Shown one piece after another: positions 26,772 through 35,456 of a DNA stretch of 44,716 nucleotides. The notes under the pieces were generated by a model. That model did not search any database. It had not been told where the DNA came from and was given only the letters and a program-made list of their open reading frames with translations. A program made the position numbers and the translations under genes. Source of the DNA: Verrucomicrobiota bacterium (GTDB lineage: Bacteria; Verrucomicrobiota; Verrucomicrobiia; Chthoniobacterales; UBA10450); the NCBI GenBank assembly GCA_003218475.1, contig QHNR01000035.1:1-44716 (forward strand). Direction: 5' to 3'. Position 1 is the stretch's first letter. Each line of letters begins with the position of its first letter.

Positions 26772-28871
26772 TCAACGCGCCGGGCTGCTGTTGCCTGCTC
26801 GCGCTTTTTTCGCTTCGTCGATCACGCGCTGCTCGATCTCGCGTGGCATTTCTTCGTAGCGACTGAATTGCTCGGAGTGAACGCCGCGTCCGCCGGTAAG
26901 CGAGCGCAGGACACTTCCGTAGCGGTAGAGTTCCATCGCGGGAACCTCGGCGCGGACGACATGAAATTGTGCCTCGACATCCGTGCCGAGAATTCTCCCG
27001 CGACGGCTGGAAAGATCGCCCACGACTTTGCCCATGCAAACTTCGGGAATGCGCACCTCGATCACATTGATCGGTTCGAGCAAACAGGGCCGCGCTTTCA
27101 TGAACGCTTCCTTAAACGCCCAATAGCCCGCGACCTGGAATGCAATATCCTTCGAGTCCACAGGGTGCATCTGGCCGTCGTAAAAATTCGCCTCGACATC
27201 CACGACGCGACAGCCGGCGAGAATTCCCTCCGCGCACGCGATCTCGATCCCGCGCTGGACCGACGGCACGAACACGCGGTCCACACACTGGCCTGAAAGT
27301 GATTCGCTGAACGCGATGCCGGAGTTGCGCGGCGCGGGCGCGAGCGTGAGCGCGACTTCAGCGAATTGCCCTGCGCCGCCGGTTTGCTTCTTGTGCCGAT
27401 ACCTGTGCTCGGCGCGGCCATGAATCGTTTCGCGATAGGGCACACGCGGCTCGATCAGGTCGAAATGAACGCGGAACCGCCGCCGAAGACGCTCAGCGAT
27501 CAGTTCGAGATGCAGTTCGCCCTGCGCGGAAATGATCGTCTGGTGCAACTCAGGATCGGCGCGGAAAACAAATGCCGGATCTTCGTTGTGCAACGTCGCC
27601 AGCCCCGCGGCCACTTTGTCCTCTTCACCCATCGCCTTGGGTTGCAGCGCGGCGTGAATGTTCGGGCGCGGATATTCCGGCACGGGAAGTTTCACCGGAT
27701 GATTCGGGGCGCAAAGCGTGTCGCCGGTGTGCGTGTTCTTGAGTTTCACCGTCGCGCCAATGTCGCCCGCGCCGAGACGCAACACCGTCTCGCGCGTCCG
27801 CCCGTCGAGCAGAAAAATTTGCCCGATTCGTTGCGTGATGTTGCGGTTGGCGTTGAACAAATCGCCGCCGGTCGTGATTTGCCCGGAATAAATCCGGAAG
27901 AACGAAAGCTCGCCAAAGTGTTCTTCGTTCATCGTCTTGAACACTTGCAGCACCGGCTCGGTGCGGCCGACTTTCACTTCCAGTTGGGCGCCGCTGCGCG
28001 CGTCTTCTGCATCGACCTTCTCGCGATCGAGCGGCGAGGACCCGTATTTCGCGATGAAGTCGAGCAGACGGCCGATGCCGACGTTCGACGTGGCTGAGGT
28101 ACAGAAAAGTGGGATGAACATCTGCGCCTGCACCGCCGCGTGAATGCCCGCGCGAAATTCCTCCTCCGACAACGAGCCTTGCTCGAAAAATTTGTTCAGC
28201 AACTTGTCATCCGACTCCGCGATGAGTTCGATCAATTCACGATGCAGCTGCGTGGCACGCTCTTTCCATTCGCCGGTCGCCGGCTCCTCGCGAAACTTCC
28301 CATGCCCGTCGGTTTCATACGTCACCACTTCGTTGCGCAACACGTCGAGCACCTGGTTGAAGTTCGGCCCGGGATTGATCGGCACGTTGAGCGGAAAAAC
28401 TTTCGGCCCGTAATGTGCGCGCGCGTCGGCCAGCACCTCGTCGAAGTGCGCGTTCTGTTTGTCAACGGCGTTGATTACGATCACCTTCGGGATGCCGCAG
28501 TCAGTCGCGCAATTCCACACCCGTTCCGTGCCAACGCCGATGCCGTGTTGCGCGTGCACCACCACGAGTGCGAAGTCCGCCACATGCACCGCCGCGAGCG
28601 CTTCGCTCATGAAGTCGAGATAACCCGGCGTATCGAGGATGTTCAGTTTCTTGCCCATCCACGTGCAATGCAGCAGCGAAGTCTGTGTAGAAATCTGGTG
28701 CTGCCGCTCGCTGACGTGATAATCCGAAACCGTGGTGCTTTGCGCGATGTTGCCCATGCGCCCGATAACGCCCGCGCATGCGAGCATCGCCTCGCTGAGC
28801 GTCGTCTTGCCCGACGACGCGTGACCCACGATGGCAAAATTCCGAAGATCCCCTGCAGAAGGCGTGGCCAT
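26772..28871 (-). CDS. elongation factor G-like GTPase (EF-G paralog)
   Basis: GHASSGKTTLSEAML, DTPGYLDF, NAVDKQNAHFDEV, GELHLELIAERLRRRF, domain IV/V segments. Confidence 0.92.
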   Translation of the reverse strand: MATPSAGDLRNFAIVGHASSGKTTLSEAMLACAGVIGRMGNIAQSTTVSDYHVSERQHQISTQTSLLHCTWMGKKLNILDTPGYLDFMSEALAAVHVADFALVVVHAQHGIGVGTERVWNCATDCGIPKVIVINAVDKQNAHFDEVLADARAHYGPKVFPLNVPINPGPNFNQVLDVLRNEVVTYETDGHGKFREEPATGEWKERATQLHRELIELIAESDDKLLNKFFEQGSLSEEEFRAGIHAAVQAQMFIPLFCTSATSNVGIGRLLDFIAKYGSSPLDREKVDAEDARSGAQLEVKVGRTEPVLQVFKTMNEEHFGELSFFRIYSGQITTGGDLFNANRNITQRIGQIFLLDGRTRETVLRLGAGDIGATVKLKNTHTGDTLCAPNHPVKLPVPEYPRPNIHAALQPKAMGEEDKVAAGLATLHNEDPAFVFRADPELHQTIISAQGELHLELIAERLRRRFRVHFDLIEPRVPYRETIHGRAEHRYRHKKQTGGAGQFAEVALTLAPAPRNSGIAFSESLSGQCVDRVFVPSVQRGIEIACAEGILAGCRVVDVEANFYDGQMHPVDSKDIAFQVAGYWAFKEAFMKARPCLLEPINVIEVRIPEVCMGKVVGDLSSRRGRILGTDVEAQFHVVRAEVPAMELYRYGSVLRSLTGGRGVHSEQFSRYEEMPREIEQRVIDEAKKARAGNSSPAR

Positions 28872-28942
28872 AACTCAAATCTGTTTCTGCTCTAAGCACG
28901 CCTCGAATTCGCCACGAGCGCAAGCTGAAATGTCCGGCTCCT

Positions 28943-29148
28943 TGCGCGGGCGTTGTGGTCGGACATCACGCCCATCGAGCGCAGAGATTGGATCCACTGG
29001 ATCACCTCGGCCAAGCAGCCAGAGACGCGCGCGCGCCGGATCAAAAATGCCTGCTCGATGCTCGCAGCCGGGAAGCGACGCGTTTGCTGCTTCGACCGCT
29101 TCGGATTCTACAGTAAAACCTTGAGCGTTCCTAAACCGGCGATTTAGA
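28943..29148 (+). pseudogene. 5'-truncated YdeI-family fragment (direct repeat copy 2)
   Basis: LARALWSDITPIERRDWIHWITSAKQPETRARRIKNACSMLAAGKRRVCCFDRFGFYSKTLSVPKPAI*; no upstream DUF1905 half. Confidence 0.82.
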
Positions 29149-29229
29149 CGAATACCGGTTTGTCGCCATAAACTGCCAAGATTCACAGACCAACCCCAAT
29201 TAGCTTCCGGAATTCAGAGCGCGTTTTCA

Positions 29230-30057
29230 TTGTCCATATTTGGACTAGAGCCCGCTTGCTATACTGAGTTCGCAACGAAACAGTATCGAAGTAATGGACG
29301 AGTTGTCAGCTTGGTACTCGCCCATGGCGGACGTGAGCTGCCTGCTTTCGCTGTGACTCGAAATCAGGCCGGAACGGCGAACACAAAGCGATGTCGCGAG
29401 ATTCTTACGGCATGCCTCTTTACGTTGTGCCTCGAAAAGAACGAGGAAAACAAACGATTTCTGATTGGCTTCCAGAGCCGATGCCACGGCAAGCCACGAG
29501 CATTTCTGGCCGCGAATCCGCACTTGGCGCGAAGACCGGTCACGGAATTGTTCACTGACGAATTTGGCGAGCATGGGGATATTGACGTTATCTTAGTGCC
29601 AGACTTTGGGCCCGAGGATCTGTCAGATCGCGAAATTCATCAATGCCAGATTTTGGGATATCTTGGCCGGAAGAATCCCGGGCCATACGATTTAGTAACC
29701 TTCGTGGAGGAGAAGAAATTGCGATACAGCCCTCCTGACAACGACCTGCGGCTGGTAATAAATATTGAGCAGAAGACAGAGTTCGACCCGGGGTTACTTT
29801 CGGCTTATCTGCAGGGGCGGAAGCCTAGCTGTCCGTATAGCCAAGTATTCTTGCTTGGCCAGGTTGGCGACAATGAAGATCGCTACTGGTTGTGTTGGCA
29901 ACTATATCCTGAGCTGATTCCATTCAAGGCATTATCTCTTTCAAGTCTGCGAAGTCTTCTTCCAGACAGAAAGACGCATTGCGAATTTGTTCCCGGGGGC
30001 ACCTCCAGAGCAGCTCGGCCCACAATGGTTCAAGAAAGCGTCCCCCAATTAGATTAG
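29230..30057 (+). CDS. hypothetical protein of unknown function
   Basis: Long ORF; coherent segment DIDVILVPDFGPEDLSDREIHQCQILGYLGRKNPGPYDLVTFVEEKKLRYSPP; N-terminal extent uncertain. Confidence 0.5.
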   Translation: MSIFGLEPACYTEFATKQYRSNGRVVSLVLAHGGRELPAFAVTRNQAGTANTKRCREILTACLFTLCLEKNEENKRFLIGFQSRCHGKPRAFLAANPHLARRPVTELFTDEFGEHGDIDVILVPDFGPEDLSDREIHQCQILGYLGRKNPGPYDLVTFVEEKKLRYSPPDNDLRLVINIEQKTEFDPGLLSAYLQGRKPSCPYSQVFLLGQVGDNEDRYWLCWQLYPELIPFKALSLSSLRSLLPDRKTHCEFVPGGTSRAARPTMVQESVPQLD

Positions 30058-30067
30058 GGACAACAGA

Positions 30068-30133
30068 GGTCAGTCTGTGATTCTCGACTTTTTGCATGCC
30101 CAAACAGCAAACAGCGACATTCACAGACTGACC
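30068..30133. repeat. REP-like inverted pair GGTCAGTCTGTGA ... TCACAGACTGACC
   Basis: Perfect 13-bp arms; related copies at 29180-29195, 31228-31246 and 31305-31318. Confidence 0.78.
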
Positions 30134-30277
30134 CGTTCCGTTTTTCCGGATGAGTTTGAGGGCGCTATCTATCAGTTACTGAGACGCGGCGGCCGGCGTG
30201 AGGAAATCTTCTGGGATAATGTGGATAGAAAGAAGTTTCTGGAGCTGATCCCTCTTTCAGCCTTTCTTCCCGCGTGA
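30077..30277 (+). pseudogene. N-terminal relic of REP-associated tyrosine transposase (RAYT, Y1_Tnp/IS200-like)
   Basis: DEFEGAIYQLLRRGGRREEIFWDNVDRKKFLEL resembles the RAYT N-terminus (IEFEGAIYHVMSRGNxRxxIFxDDxDRxxFL); no HUH or Tyr region follows. Confidence 0.72.
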
Positions 30278-31184
30278 CGCCGTCAGAACAGCTGAAACGG
30301 CGCGCAGGCCGAATGCGTCGGCGTTATTGGGACGATCCGGGAAAAGCGCGCTCTTATGCCAGAAAATGGTATGCCCCTAACCGGGACCGGTTGCGGGCAA
30401 AATCGTTCGCGTATTGGCGATCTCATCGCGAGGAAATTCTCGCCAAGCACCGCGTCCGGCGACGCGAGGCTGCCCGGAACCGAGCACCGAGAGCGGAGCT
30501 CTCAGCTGAGGATAGAAAGATTCGAAAGCGCGCCTACTATGAAAAAAACAGAGAGCGAACTCTGGCCCAGAATCGGGAGTATCGAAATAGGCCGGAAATA
30601 CGAGAGAAGGTGCGCGAACGAAGACGAAAAAATCGCGACACGGTTCTTCGCTGGAAACGCGAGTCGTATTGCCGGAATCGCGAGAAAATTTTGACTCAGC
30701 AAAAGGCGTTCAAGCAAAACGAAGCGCCGCAGGAAAAAGCAAAGCGTCTGGCTTGGCATCGCGCTTATTACAAGAGTAATCGCGAACGAATCCGCCAGAT
30801 GCAACAAGAGTATCGGCGCCGCAATCTGAAGCGCCATAACTTGAAACGTGTTATTAAGCGTCGATCAGATGTGCAGTTCGCGCTGCGCTGCCGCATTCGC
30901 AATCGTGTACGCAAAATCGTTCTCCAACACCTTATTTCGCCTCGCGTAGTCACTACCTCGACTTATTAGGTTGCAGATTGAGCGAACTTGCTTCCTACCT
31001 TGAGAGCAAGTTCCTGCCGGGAATGTCTTGGGAGAATCGCAACCTTTGGCACCTCGATCACATTCGGCCCTTGAAGACGTTCGACCTCTCTGAGCCGGCA
31101 CAACTTGCAGCCGCTTGCCACTTCACCAATCTTCAGCCCCTCTGGGCCGCCGACAATCTGAGAAAGGGGCACCGCTGGCCCTAG
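30274..31184 (+). pseudogene. HNH-type endonuclease, split by frameshift
   Basis: Basic N-terminal part 30274-30969; other frame carries LGCRLSELASYLESKFLPGMSWENRNLWHLDHIRPLKTFDLSEPAQLAAACHFTNLQPLWAADNLRKGHR. Confidence 0.75.
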
Positions 31185-31227
31185 CAGGGAGACAAGAAGG
31201 AGGGAGAAGGAATTGGGACCTGAAAGC

Positions 31228-31318
31228 GGTCAGTCTGTGAATCTCGTAGTCGTTGATTTGCTCCGTTTTATCGTAAGCGGTTACTGCCTGGACAAGATGG
31301 ACCCTTCACAGACCAGAC
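31228..31318. repeat. second REP-like inverted pair (GGTCAGTCTGTGAATCTCG ... TTCACAGACCAGAC)
   Basis: Same motif family as 30068-30133; right arm imperfect. Confidence 0.65.
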
Positions 31319-31343
31319 TCGTAGCGTCACAAGTTGCTAGCCT

Positions 31344-31727
31344 ATGATCACCTCAATTCATACCTTGATTTACTCCGACGACGCTCAGGCGACGTGGGCG
31401 TTTCTGCGAGACGCGCTCGGCTGGAAATATGTGGCCGAAGATTGGGATAACGACTGGCTGATCTTCAAATCGGGACCGAGCGAGATGCGTGTGCATCCGA
31501 CGCACAGCGTCTCGGAAGGTAAGACCTATGATCACCCGCGGCACCACTCGATCGCGATCATGTGCGATGACATCGATGCGACGGTGAATGAGTTGCGGGC
31601 GAAAGGAGCGCAGTTCCGAGAAGAAATCGAGGAACGCGAGTACGGTCGCGTGATCATGATGATCGTGCCCGGCGCGGATGACATGCAGCTTTACCAGCCC
31701 ACGCACAAGCTGGCGTATAACCTGTAG
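31344..31727 (+). CDS. VOC-family protein
   Basis: SIHTLIYSDDAQATWAFLRDALGWKYVAEDWDNDWLIFKSGPSEMRVHP...GRVIMMIVPGADDMQLYQP. Confidence 0.88.
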   Translation: MITSIHTLIYSDDAQATWAFLRDALGWKYVAEDWDNDWLIFKSGPSEMRVHPTHSVSEGKTYDHPRHHSIAIMCDDIDATVNELRAKGAQFREEIEEREYGRVIMMIVPGADDMQLYQPTHKLAYNL

Positions 31728-31787
31728 GACTAAAAACATGGTATTGGTTCCCTCGACTCCAAGCCCTAACGTTGCTGCTGATCGGCA

Positions 31788-32540
31788 ATGGCCAATCAAC
31801 AACAAAACGAAAATAGAAAGGCACTTATTGTTAATATGCAGAAATCAAATCAGCAGGGCAGCAAGGCGATTGTTCTTGTTCATGGCGGGTTTGTAGACGG
31901 CTCGGGATGGGCCGGTGTCTACAACATACTAAAGGAAAAGGGTTACAACGTCGCTGTGGTGCAAAACCCGACGAAATCCCTCGCCGAAGACGTCGCATTT
32001 ACGAAGTCCGCGATCGACAGTCTGAAAAGTCAGGTTGTTCTTGTCGGGCATTCATATGGCGGGGTCGTGATAACCGAAGCAGGGACGCATCCGCAGGTAA
32101 CCGACCTCGTCTACATCGCGGCGTTTGCTCCCGACAAAGGAGAATCCGTTTCCTCATTGATAGCGAATCCCCCGCCCGGCGCTCCTGTGCCGCCAATCCT
32201 GCCTCCGCAGGACGGCTATCTTTTCCTTGATCGAGCGAAATTCGCAACGTCCTTTGCGGCGGATGTCGAACCGGGAATCGCGTCATTCATGGCCGACTCC
32301 CAGGTTCCATGGGGTGTTGACGCGCTGGCAGGTGCAGTGTCTGAGCCCGCGTAGAAAACCAAGCCGAGCTACTACCTGGTAGCTACCGACGACAAAATGA
32401 TTCCGCCTCCGGCTCAAAGGAAGATGGCCGAACGCGCAAAAGCACAGGTGACCGAAGTTGCAGGCAGCCATTCTGTTTATGTTTCAAAGCCACGTGAGGT
32501 TGCAGAAATGATCGAGAAAGCCGCTGTTTCTACGAACTAG
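31788..32540 (+). pseudogene. alpha/beta hydrolase interrupted by in-frame TAG at 32352
   Basis: IVLVHGGFVDGSGWAGVYNILKEKG, VVLVGHSYGGVVIT; same frame continues after TAG: KTKPSYYLVATDDKMIPPPAQRKMAERAKAQVTEVAGSHSVYVSKPREVAEMIEKAAVSTN*. Confidence 0.88.
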
Positions 32541-32818
32541 TCAAAGCCGGGTCTATTCCGCGGGTGGCAGAATAGACCTCGGAGTTGATAGTTCTTAGTT
32601 GATTGTTGATAGAAAAGATTTCAAGACGGCGCGAAACGCCACTGCTCTCAACTCTCAACTTCTCGGTTGTGATGTTCATGGCAGAATTGGATTGATCAGC
32701 TCAAGCAGCAACGATAAGCACAACCACTCGGACATAATCATTTCACCCTAAAGAGGTACTCGCTCTTCCGGCTCAATCACCGTAGCGTGGGTATTCGGAA
32801 GCGGACCACGACCGAGTA

Positions 32819-34186
32819 ATGAAAACCAAAATCGTTATTGCGGGTGGCGGGTTCGGCGGACTTTACGCAGCGAAGTATTTCGACAAGACGCTGGCGCGTC
32901 GCGACGACATCGAGGTTACGTTGATCAGTCGCGAGAATTTTATTCTTTTCACGCCGATGCTGCACGAAATTGCCGCCGGCGATCTTTCACCAGACGACAT
33001 CGTAAATCCGCTCCGGCGCATTCTTCATCACGTGAAATTTGTCGAAGCGGGGGTGAAGGATGTCGACCTTAACGCGCGAAAAATCCGTTGTATTCACGGA
33101 ATCGGAGACGCCGTTCTTGAACTTGAGTATGACCACCTGCTTCTCGCACTCGGTTCGGAGACAAACTTCTTTGATAATCAGGGCATCCGCGAGTGGGCGG
33201 TGACGATGAAAAACGTGATGGATGCAACGCTTCTACGGAATCGCATGGTTGCGTTATTGGAAGAGGCCGCGCTGGAGAAAGATGAAACCGCTCGTCGCGC
33301 GCTGCTCACATTCGTAACTGCGGGTGGCGGTTTCGCCGGCGCGGAAACGACAGGCGCGGTCAACGATTTTCTCCGCGAGACTGCGCGTTTTTATCCGGCA
33401 TTACGCGAGGATATGATTCGAGTCGTGGTTGTTCATGCGGGCAGCTATTTGTTGCCGGAACTTGGCGAAGAACTCGGTCGTTACGCTGAACGAAAGTTGA
33501 TCGAGCGCAAAGTCGAGGTGATCAAAGGCGCGCGCGTGGCAAGTTACGATGGTTCGGTCGTAAAACTAAACGACGACCGATCAATCCCGGCGGCGACTCT
33601 CATTTGGACAGCGGGTGTGAAACCGAGCCCGGTGATTGCATCGTTACCTATCGAGAAGGAAAAAGGCCGTCTTCGCGTGAACGAACACCTGGCCGTGCCA
33701 GGAATGACTGGATTGTGGGCCGTTGGCGATTGCGCAGCAGTCCCCGATCCAAATACTGGGCAGTTTTATCCGCCGACTGCGCAACACGGGCTACGCGAAG
33801 GAGTCGTGGCGGCAAAAAACATCGAGCGCACGATCCTCGGTCAGCCGTTAGAGCCATTTCGATTTAAAACACTCGGATTACTGGCAGCTATTGGTCACCG
33901 CACCGGCGTGGCGATGGTATTTGGAATGAAATTTTCCGGTTTCATCGCCTGGTGGTTGTGGCGATCGGTCTATCTGCTAAAGCTGCCGCGTCTGGCTAAG
34001 AAGCTTCGAGTCGTAATCGCCTGGACGCTCGATCTTTTCTTCGGGCGAGACATCACGCAGATAATCACTTTGCGCGATGTGCAAGACCTTAGCGATCGAC
34101 TGGCTCGGGTTCGAAACCGAACAAAACAATCTGCGTTGATCGAGGCGGAATCGGCATTCGACACTTCGGCCCACGATCAGCCATAA
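32819..34186 (+). CDS. NAD(P)/FAD-dependent oxidoreductase, NDH-2-type NADH dehydrogenase
   Basis: KIVIAGGGFGGLYAAKYFDK, VTAGGGFAGAETTGAVNDF, GLWAVGDCAAVPDP. Confidence 0.92.
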   Translation: MKTKIVIAGGGFGGLYAAKYFDKTLARRDDIEVTLISRENFILFTPMLHEIAAGDLSPDDIVNPLRRILHHVKFVEAGVKDVDLNARKIRCIHGIGDAVLELEYDHLLLALGSETNFFDNQGIREWAVTMKNVMDATLLRNRMVALLEEAALEKDETARRALLTFVTAGGGFAGAETTGAVNDFLRETARFYPALREDMIRVVVVHAGSYLLPELGEELGRYAERKLIERKVEVIKGARVASYDGSVVKLNDDRSIPAATLIWTAGVKPSPVIASLPIEKEKGRLRVNEHLAVPGMTGLWAVGDCAAVPDPNTGQFYPPTAQHGLREGVVAAKNIERTILGQPLEPFRFKTLGLLAAIGHRTGVAMVFGMKFSGFIAWWLWRSVYLLKLPRLAKKLRVVIAWTLDLFFGRDITQIITLRDVQDLSDRLARVRNRTKQSALIEAESAFDTSAHDQP

Positions 34187-34193
34187 TCAGTTG

Positions 34194-35453
34194 ATGAAAC
34201 GGTTTCGTAGCTGTCTCATGAATGGTAGGGATCCCGTAGTTGCGGGAAGCCGTCCGTTCGGGTTGCGCCATAACGCGGCGCGCCCGGCGGTCGCGCCCTA
34301 CTTGGTCACCGCGCTGGCGATCGGCGTGTCGATTGCCATGGGTTGTTCGCGCAAGGCGGCGCAGGCCCCTGCAAACGCGCCGGAAGTACTCGTTACAACC
34401 GTCACACCACAGGATGTGCCGCGTGTGCTGGAACGCGTGGCCACGCTGGATGGCTTCATCGACGCTAACATCAACGCGCAGGTGCAGGGCTACATCGTTT
34501 CGCGCGATTATCAGGAGGGCAGTGTGGTCAAGAAGGGCGATTTGCTTTTTCAGATCGATCCCCGGCCGTTTCAGGCCGCATTGGCGCAGGCCAACGGCAC
34601 TCTGGCGAAGGACAAAGCCAATCAGGTGAAAGCCGACGCCGACGAAAGACGCGCGCTGGATTTGTTTAAAAGGAAAGTGATCAGCGATCAGGAACGCGAT
34701 ACTGCGATTGCAGCTGCCGGATCGAGCAGAGCAAATGTCGAAGCGGATCAGGCAGCGGTCGAACAGGCCCAGTTGAATCTCGGTTATACGAAGGTGACGG
34801 CACCGATCGATGGTCTCGCTGGGTTCGCGAATAACCAGGTTGGCGATCTGGTCGGGCCAACCACGGGACCACTCACGACAGTTTCACAGATTGATCCGAT
34901 CAAAGCTGTCGTGACTGCGGGCGAAGGGCCGTTCACGGATTTCGTTTCGCGCCATCCTGACGCAACTGAGCGCAATGCTTATATAAAGAGCCTCGACTTC
35001 GACTTATTCCTCGGCAACGGCGAGCTGTATCCGCGGAAAGGAAAATTTTATGCGCTTGATCGCAGCCTGGATCCGAAGACTGGATCGATCCGCTACTATG
35101 TGACGTTTCCGAATCCGGGAAACATTTTGCGGCCGGGACAGTTCGGAAAGGTGCGTTTCGTCGCCGATATGAAGAAAGGCGCGATGGTGATTCCGCAGGA
35201 AGCGGTGAACGAATTGCAGGGCAACTTTCAGGTCGCGGTTGTCGATGAAAATAACAAGGTCAGCATTCGTCCGGTGAAAATGGGTGAGCGCATCGGCGCG
35301 ATGTGGGAAGTTACCGAAGGTTTGAAGCCCGGGGACAAAGTTGTCGTGCAAGGCCTCCAAAAAGCGCGCGAAGGAGCGACAGTCATCGCAAAAGACTGGA
35401 CTCCTCCCGCCGACGCGTTGGTTTCAAAAGCTGACCAGCAAAAGAAGCCCTAG
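34194..35453 (+). CDS. RND efflux periplasmic adaptor (MFP)
   Basis: INAQVQGYIVSRDYQEGSVVKKGDLLFQIDPRPFQAALAQA; lipoprotein-like AMGCSRKA; upstream of RND permease. Confidence 0.93.
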   Translation: MKRFRSCLMNGRDPVVAGSRPFGLRHNAARPAVAPYLVTALAIGVSIAMGCSRKAAQAPANAPEVLVTTVTPQDVPRVLERVATLDGFIDANINAQVQGYIVSRDYQEGSVVKKGDLLFQIDPRPFQAALAQANGTLAKDKANQVKADADERRALDLFKRKVISDQERDTAIAAAGSSRANVEADQAAVEQAQLNLGYTKVTAPIDGLAGFANNQVGDLVGPTTGPLTTVSQIDPIKAVVTAGEGPFTDFVSRHPDATERNAYIKSLDFDLFLGNGELYPRKGKFYALDRSLDPKTGSIRYYVTFPNPGNILRPGQFGKVRFVADMKKGAMVIPQEAVNELQGNFQVAVVDENNKVSIRPVKMGERIGAMWEVTEGLKPGDKVVVQGLQKAREGATVIAKDWTPPADALVSKADQQKKP

Positions 35454-35456
35454 GAA

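Noticed and set aside
27366-28895. Two long plus-strand ORFs (243 and 251 aa) inside the EF-G paralog region
   Set aside because: Antisense to the well-supported EF-G-like gene; Arg/His-rich composition typical of shadow frames.
32352-32354. TAG as a recoded (pyrrolysine-type) codon
   Set aside because: A single TGG to TAG change explains it; other genes in the window end normally at TAG and no recoding machinery is visible.
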